A stretch of DNA of 34,730 nucleotides from JAJNBA01 sp035512775 (GTDB taxonomy: Bacteria > Actinomycetota > UBA4738 > HRBIN12): the NCBI GenBank assembly GCA_035512775.1, contig DATKDI010000021.1, forward strand, positions 1-34,730. The letters run 5' to 3'. Position 1 is the stretch's first letter, and each line of letters opens with the position of its first letter. Both the position numbers and the translations under genes were made by a program. Under the pieces are notes generated by a model. The model searched no databases, was not told the DNA's origin, and saw only the letters and a list, made by a program, of their open reading frames with translations. Below, one piece after another: positions 31,884 through 34,730 of the stretch.

Positions 31884-33038
31884 ATGTACGGATCCTTCGC
31901 GAGCGCCGATCTTGACGACGACGGCCTGGTCCGCGTCGCGGATGCATTGAACCGCCACATCGCCGCGGCGCACGTCGCGCTGCTCCGCGTCATCGCCGAA
32001 GTCGATCGACGGAGGGCATGGCAGGACTCGGGCGCGCGAGACATGGCGCACTGGCTCTCCATCCGCTACGGCATGTCGTGGTGGAAGGCGGACCGCTGGA
32101 TCAAGGCAGCGGGTGCGCTCGATATGTTGCCGGCGATCACCGACGCGCTCGAGACCGGAGTGCTGGGCATCGACAAGGTGGTCGAGCTGTGTCGGTTCGC
32201 AACGGCCGAGACGGAGGATGAGCTCATCGGATGGGCGAGCGAGGCCACGTGTGCCACGATCCGGCGTCGCGCGGATCTCGAAGTGAGGGCGGCTCTGGAC
32301 GAGACCACCGAGTTCGAGCGGGACCGGTCCCTGCGGTACTGGTACGAAGACGGAGGGCGTCGGTTCGGCCTCGAGGCTCGGATGCCGTCGGCTCAGGGAG
32401 CGGTCGTCGCGAAGGCCCTCGAGCGGGTCGTCGATCAGCTCCCCGCGATGCCCGCCGCAACCGACGGGGTCGTCATCGAGGCACGTCGCGCCGACGCGCT
32501 GCTTGCGTTGTGTTCGCAGCGCATCGCCGGAGACGCCGACGCCGATCGGGCGACCGTGGTGGTCCATGCGTCCCTCGAAGCCTTGTCGGGACGACGCAAC
32601 GCGGAGACCGAGAACGGTGCGGTCATGCCGCCCGAGGCACTCCAGCGTCTCGCGTGTGACGCTCGGATCCAGGTCGTCGCCGAGAACGATGCGAACGACG
32701 CGGTCGCCTTGGGACGCACGAAGCGAGAGCCTTCCGCCTCGATGATGCGGCAGCTCCGCCATCGCGACCGAGGGTGCCGGTTCCCCGGGTGCGGGTCGAC
32801 GGCGTTCGCCAACGCGCACCACATCGTGTGGTGGTCACGGGGAGGCGCCACCGACCTCAACAACCTGCTGCTCATCTGTGCGTTCCACCATCGACTCGTC
32901 CACGAGCACGGATGGACGATCGAGCGCGCCGACGACGGACGGCTTCGGTGGTTCAGGGCCGACGGCTCCCGCTATCGAGGGGGACCCGAACATGGGGCGA
33001 CGCTTGCCGATCACGACACGTTCCTCGATACGGGCTGA
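31884..33038 (+). CDS. DUF222/HNH endonuclease (13E12 family)
   Basis: A 384-residue protein of the DUF222-HNH family that is highly multiplied in Actinomycetota genomes. The N-terminal DUF222 region (about 15-260) has the typical helices (LNRHIAAAHVALLRVIAEVD, SGARDMAHWLSIRYGMSW). The HNH nuclease spans about 296-345: a zinc-type CRFPGC (Cys298, Cys303), HHIVWWSRGGATDLNNLLLI (His312/313, Asn326) and CAFHHRLVHEHGW (His335, His336, His340). All core residues are present, so it should be active. The cellular role of the family is not firmly known. ATG 31884 is preceded by TAGTCT (7 nt) with no SD; GTG 31854 is an alternative. Upstream palindromes suggest control. Confidence 0.9.
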   Translation: MYGSFASADLDDDGLVRVADALNRHIAAAHVALLRVIAEVDRRRAWQDSGARDMAHWLSIRYGMSWWKADRWIKAAGALDMLPAITDALETGVLGIDKVVELCRFATAETEDELIGWASEATCATIRRRADLEVRAALDETTEFERDRSLRYWYEDGGRRFGLEARMPSAQGAVVAKALERVVDQLPAMPAATDGVVIEARRADALLALCSQRIAGDADADRATVVVHASLEALSGRRNAETENGAVMPPEALQRLACDARIQVVAENDANDAVALGRTKREPSASMMRQLRHRDRGCRFPGCGSTAFANAHHIVWWSRGGATDLNNLLLICAFHHRLVHEHGWTIERADDGRLRWFRADGSRYRGGPEHGATLADHDTFLDTG

Positions 33039-33123
33039 GTCTCGGTTCCTGCTCGCAGAACTGCATCCGACGATCCGAGCCAGCGTGGCGTCGACGAGCG
33101 TCCCGAGACGCGTGTCTTCGGGT

Positions 33124-33138
33124 GGGTAACGCTTACCC
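33124..33138. promoter_or_regulatory. Perfect palindrome over a -10 box
   Basis: GGGTAACGCTTACCC is a perfect inverted repeat with a 3-nt centre, overlapping a candidate TACCCT -10 (33134-33139). It lies 30 bp before ATG 33169, whose GGGAGG ribosome site is separate. The position fits an operator for a dimeric repressor acting on the small gene downstream. Confidence 0.45.
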
Positions 33139-33168
33139 TCACGAGCGTGTCTTGGATGGGAGGCCACG

Positions 33169-33351
33169 ATGAACGAAGACGAGCTGATCGGACTGCTCCG
33201 GGAGCGACAGAACAACGGTAGAACCGCCTACCTCACTTTCGGTGAGCTGGTGGCGATGGTGCCCTCGGATCAGGTCGATGCATGGCGAGCGGTCCTCGCC
33301 AAGGTGAGGGACGCCGATGAGACTCGGGACGCTGCCGAGGACGCCGACTGA
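33169..33351 (+). CDS. Small acidic protein, unknown
   Basis: A 60-residue protein I do not recognise. It has a helix (NEDELIGLLRERQNNGR), a short beta-like stretch (TAYLTFGELVAMV), a second helix (DQVDAWRAVLAKVRDAD) and an acidic tail. This helix-strand-helix layout could be a small DNA- or protein-binding module, but no motif proves it. The ATG has GGGAGG about 6 nt upstream, making translation likely. A palindrome overlapping its probable promoter suggests regulation. Confidence 0.55.
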   Translation: MNEDELIGLLRERQNNGRTAYLTFGELVAMVPSDQVDAWRAVLAKVRDADETRDAAEDAD

Positions 33352-33474
33352 CGCGCCGTTTGGAACGGACCGGACAGACGAAGGGAGAACCGCCGGTGGG
33401 CCGCCGGCTGGCCGAGTGGCCTGCTTGGGCATAGGGTTCTCGACTCAGGGCCTGTAAGGGCCTCGGGGAGGGCC

Positions 33475-33612
33475 ATGTCCGAGGAGCGACGATCCGTTGG
33501 GCCACTGGCCATGCTTGCCGTCGGCGCGGTCATCGGCGCGCCGTCGAGGTCGTGCTCGCAGTTCGCGATCAGCTGCAGCCGGATCGACCAGATCAGTTCC
33601 CTCCTCGATTGA
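33475..33612 (+). CDS. Small hydrophobic leader-like protein
   Basis: A 45-residue frame with a short hydrophobic stretch (PLAMLAVGAVIGA) and two cysteines. GGGGAGGG lies just before the ATG. Its TGA is only 2 nt before the GTG of the hemolysin III gene, which has no ribosome site of its own, so translation may pass from one to the other. It is too short for family assignment and could be chance. Confidence 0.3.
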   Translation: MSEERRSVGPLAMLAVGAVIGAPSRSCSQFAISCSRIDQISSLLD

Positions 33613-33614
33613 AC

Positions 33615-34295
33615 GTGGTGCGTCCGGACCCTGAGGGAGCGCGCGACGGCTCGGCGAGGGAAGGGGAGTTCCCTCCACGGGCCCGTGGATGGATCCACAG
33701 GGTTGCGTTCCTGGTCGCGGGACCGGCCGGCATCATCCTGCTTCTCGCCGCGCCGACGTGGGGCGCTCGCCTCGCGGTTACCGTCTACACACTCACGCTC
33801 ATAACGGTGTTCTGGGTGAGCTCGACGTATCACCGCGGATCTTGGTCCGCCGAGGAGTTCGCCCGATGGCAGCGGAGGGACCACGCGGCGATATTCCTGC
33901 TCATCGCGGGTTCCTACACGCCGTATTGCATGCTCGCCCTCGATGGCGCATGGAGAGTGTGGATGCTTGTCGCGATCTGGATCGGGGCCGGACTCGGCAT
34001 CCTCGTGAAGCTTTATCGCGTCGATCTCCACGTGCTTTCCGGCGTGATGTACCTCGGGCTCGGATGGGCCGCGGTCATCCCGTTCGCGCAGTTCGTTCGG
34101 GCGCTGAGCCCCGCCGCGTTGATACTCACCGTCGTCGGAGGACTCCTGTATTCGGTGGGCGCTCTCGCCTTGGCGCTCCGCCGGCCGAAGCTCTTCCCAC
34201 GAACGTTCAGTTATCACGAGGTCTGGCACGCGGCAACCGCTGCTGCTGCGGGATGCCACTACGTCGCCGTGCTGCTGATCCTGATCGACGCCTGA
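33615..34295 (+). CDS. Hemolysin III / PAQR-family membrane protein
   Basis: A 226-residue seven-helix membrane protein of the hemolysin III (YqfA/TrhA, PAQR) family. Conserved features are SSTYHRGSW after the second helix (Ser69/70, His73), DHAAIFLLIAGSYTP (Asp89, His90) and the C-terminal YHEVWHAATAAAAGCHY (His201, His205, His215). These form the zinc site of PAQR proteins. The name comes from an early haemolysis assay; bacterial members are mainly tied to membrane-lipid homeostasis. The N-terminal 25 residues are hydrophilic. The start is uncertain: GTG 33615 or 33618, neither with an SD, though a small frame ends 2 nt upstream. It converges on the repeat-protein gene. Confidence 0.88.
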   Translation: MVRPDPEGARDGSAREGEFPPRARGWIHRVAFLVAGPAGIILLLAAPTWGARLAVTVYTLTLITVFWVSSTYHRGSWSAEEFARWQRRDHAAIFLLIAGSYTPYCMLALDGAWRVWMLVAIWIGAGLGILVKLYRVDLHVLSGVMYLGLGWAAVIPFAQFVRALSPAALILTVVGGLLYSVGALALALRRPKLFPRTFSYHEVWHAATAAAAGCHYVAVLLILIDA

Positions 34296-34354
34296 GTTCG
34301 CGGGATCCGGGAGCGATCCTGGCTCGAGGCGGGGTGCGCGAGGCCGGAGCGGTC

Positions 34355-34730
<376 letters not shown>

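Noticed and set aside
34303..34319. GGATC-N7-GATCC hairpin after hemolysin III
   Set aside because: Only a 5-bp stem with no U-tract; too weak to call a terminator.

Overview
The window looks like a contig from an uncultured Actinomycetota lineage. The GC content is high with strongly GC-biased third positions. The gene set includes an ANTAR regulator, STAS and RsbW-type anti-sigma proteins, a DUF222/HNH endonuclease, a nitrobindin, an Lhr helicase and a large membrane protein of the type usually labelled fenitrothion hydrolase. Many first-in-unit genes have no Shine-Dalgarno (SD) site. Instead a TANNNT -10 hexamer sits 6-8 nt before an ATG or GTG, which points to widespread leaderless transcription. 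I used this signature to choose several starts. Nothing in the sequence fixes the genus.

Layout. Positions 1-2309 look like an island edge: an RsbW-like ATPase and a STAS protein in patchy coding sequence, ending at a 3' tRNA fragment (2263-2309) that resembles an integration scar. From 2.4 to 8.2 kb are a GlcG/HbpS-like protein, a membrane protein-UbiA-SnoaL operon, a cupin with a coiled-coil protein, a short OLD-family ATPase/nuclease and a hemerythrin. From 8.2 to 11.3 kb are a cupredoxin/polytopic membrane protein/zinc-ribbon operon and a MOSC protein. From 11.4 to 16.3 kb are a coiled-coil protein, a nitrobindin translationally coupled to a P1B-5-type metal ATPase with a C-terminal hemerythrin domain, and a convergent two-PAS histidine kinase. 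From 16.3 to 23.4 kb are a gamma-glutamyltransferase coupled to a very large Lhr helicase, then a divergent bactofilin-like membrane protein.

From 23.4 to 29.3 kb is a complete polyamine-type ABC importer (PotC, PotB, PotD, PotA in leftward overlapping order), preceded by a YtcJ-type amidohydrolase. A near-symmetric bidirectional promoter separates the amidohydrolase from a zinc-ribbon gene whose stop codon lies inside tRNA-Val(UAC). From 29.7 to 31.7 kb is a second signalling cluster: an RsbW-like pseudogene with a lost start and a Trp-to-UGA change, an ANTAR regulator, a STAS protein and a small Cys-motif protein. From 31.9 to 34.3 kb are a DUF222/HNH endonuclease, two small proteins and a hemolysin III/PAQR protein. 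The right edge (34355-34730) is the 3' end of a leftward gene encoding a Gly/Asn- and Asp-Pro-Val-repeat tail that runs off the window.

Functional themes. One is partner-switching stress signalling (RsbW/STAS/ANTAR sets at both ends, with no PP2C phosphatase or sigma factor in view). Another is iron, heme, NO and metal handling (HbpS-like, hemerythrin, nitrobindin, P1B-5 ATPase, cupredoxin). A third is polyamine or related amine uptake. I found no wholly new system. The best leads are the tRNA scar, the leaderless-promoter rule, the doubly lesioned anti-sigma gene, the nitrobindin/P1B-5-hemerythrin pair and the tandem hairpins before potA.
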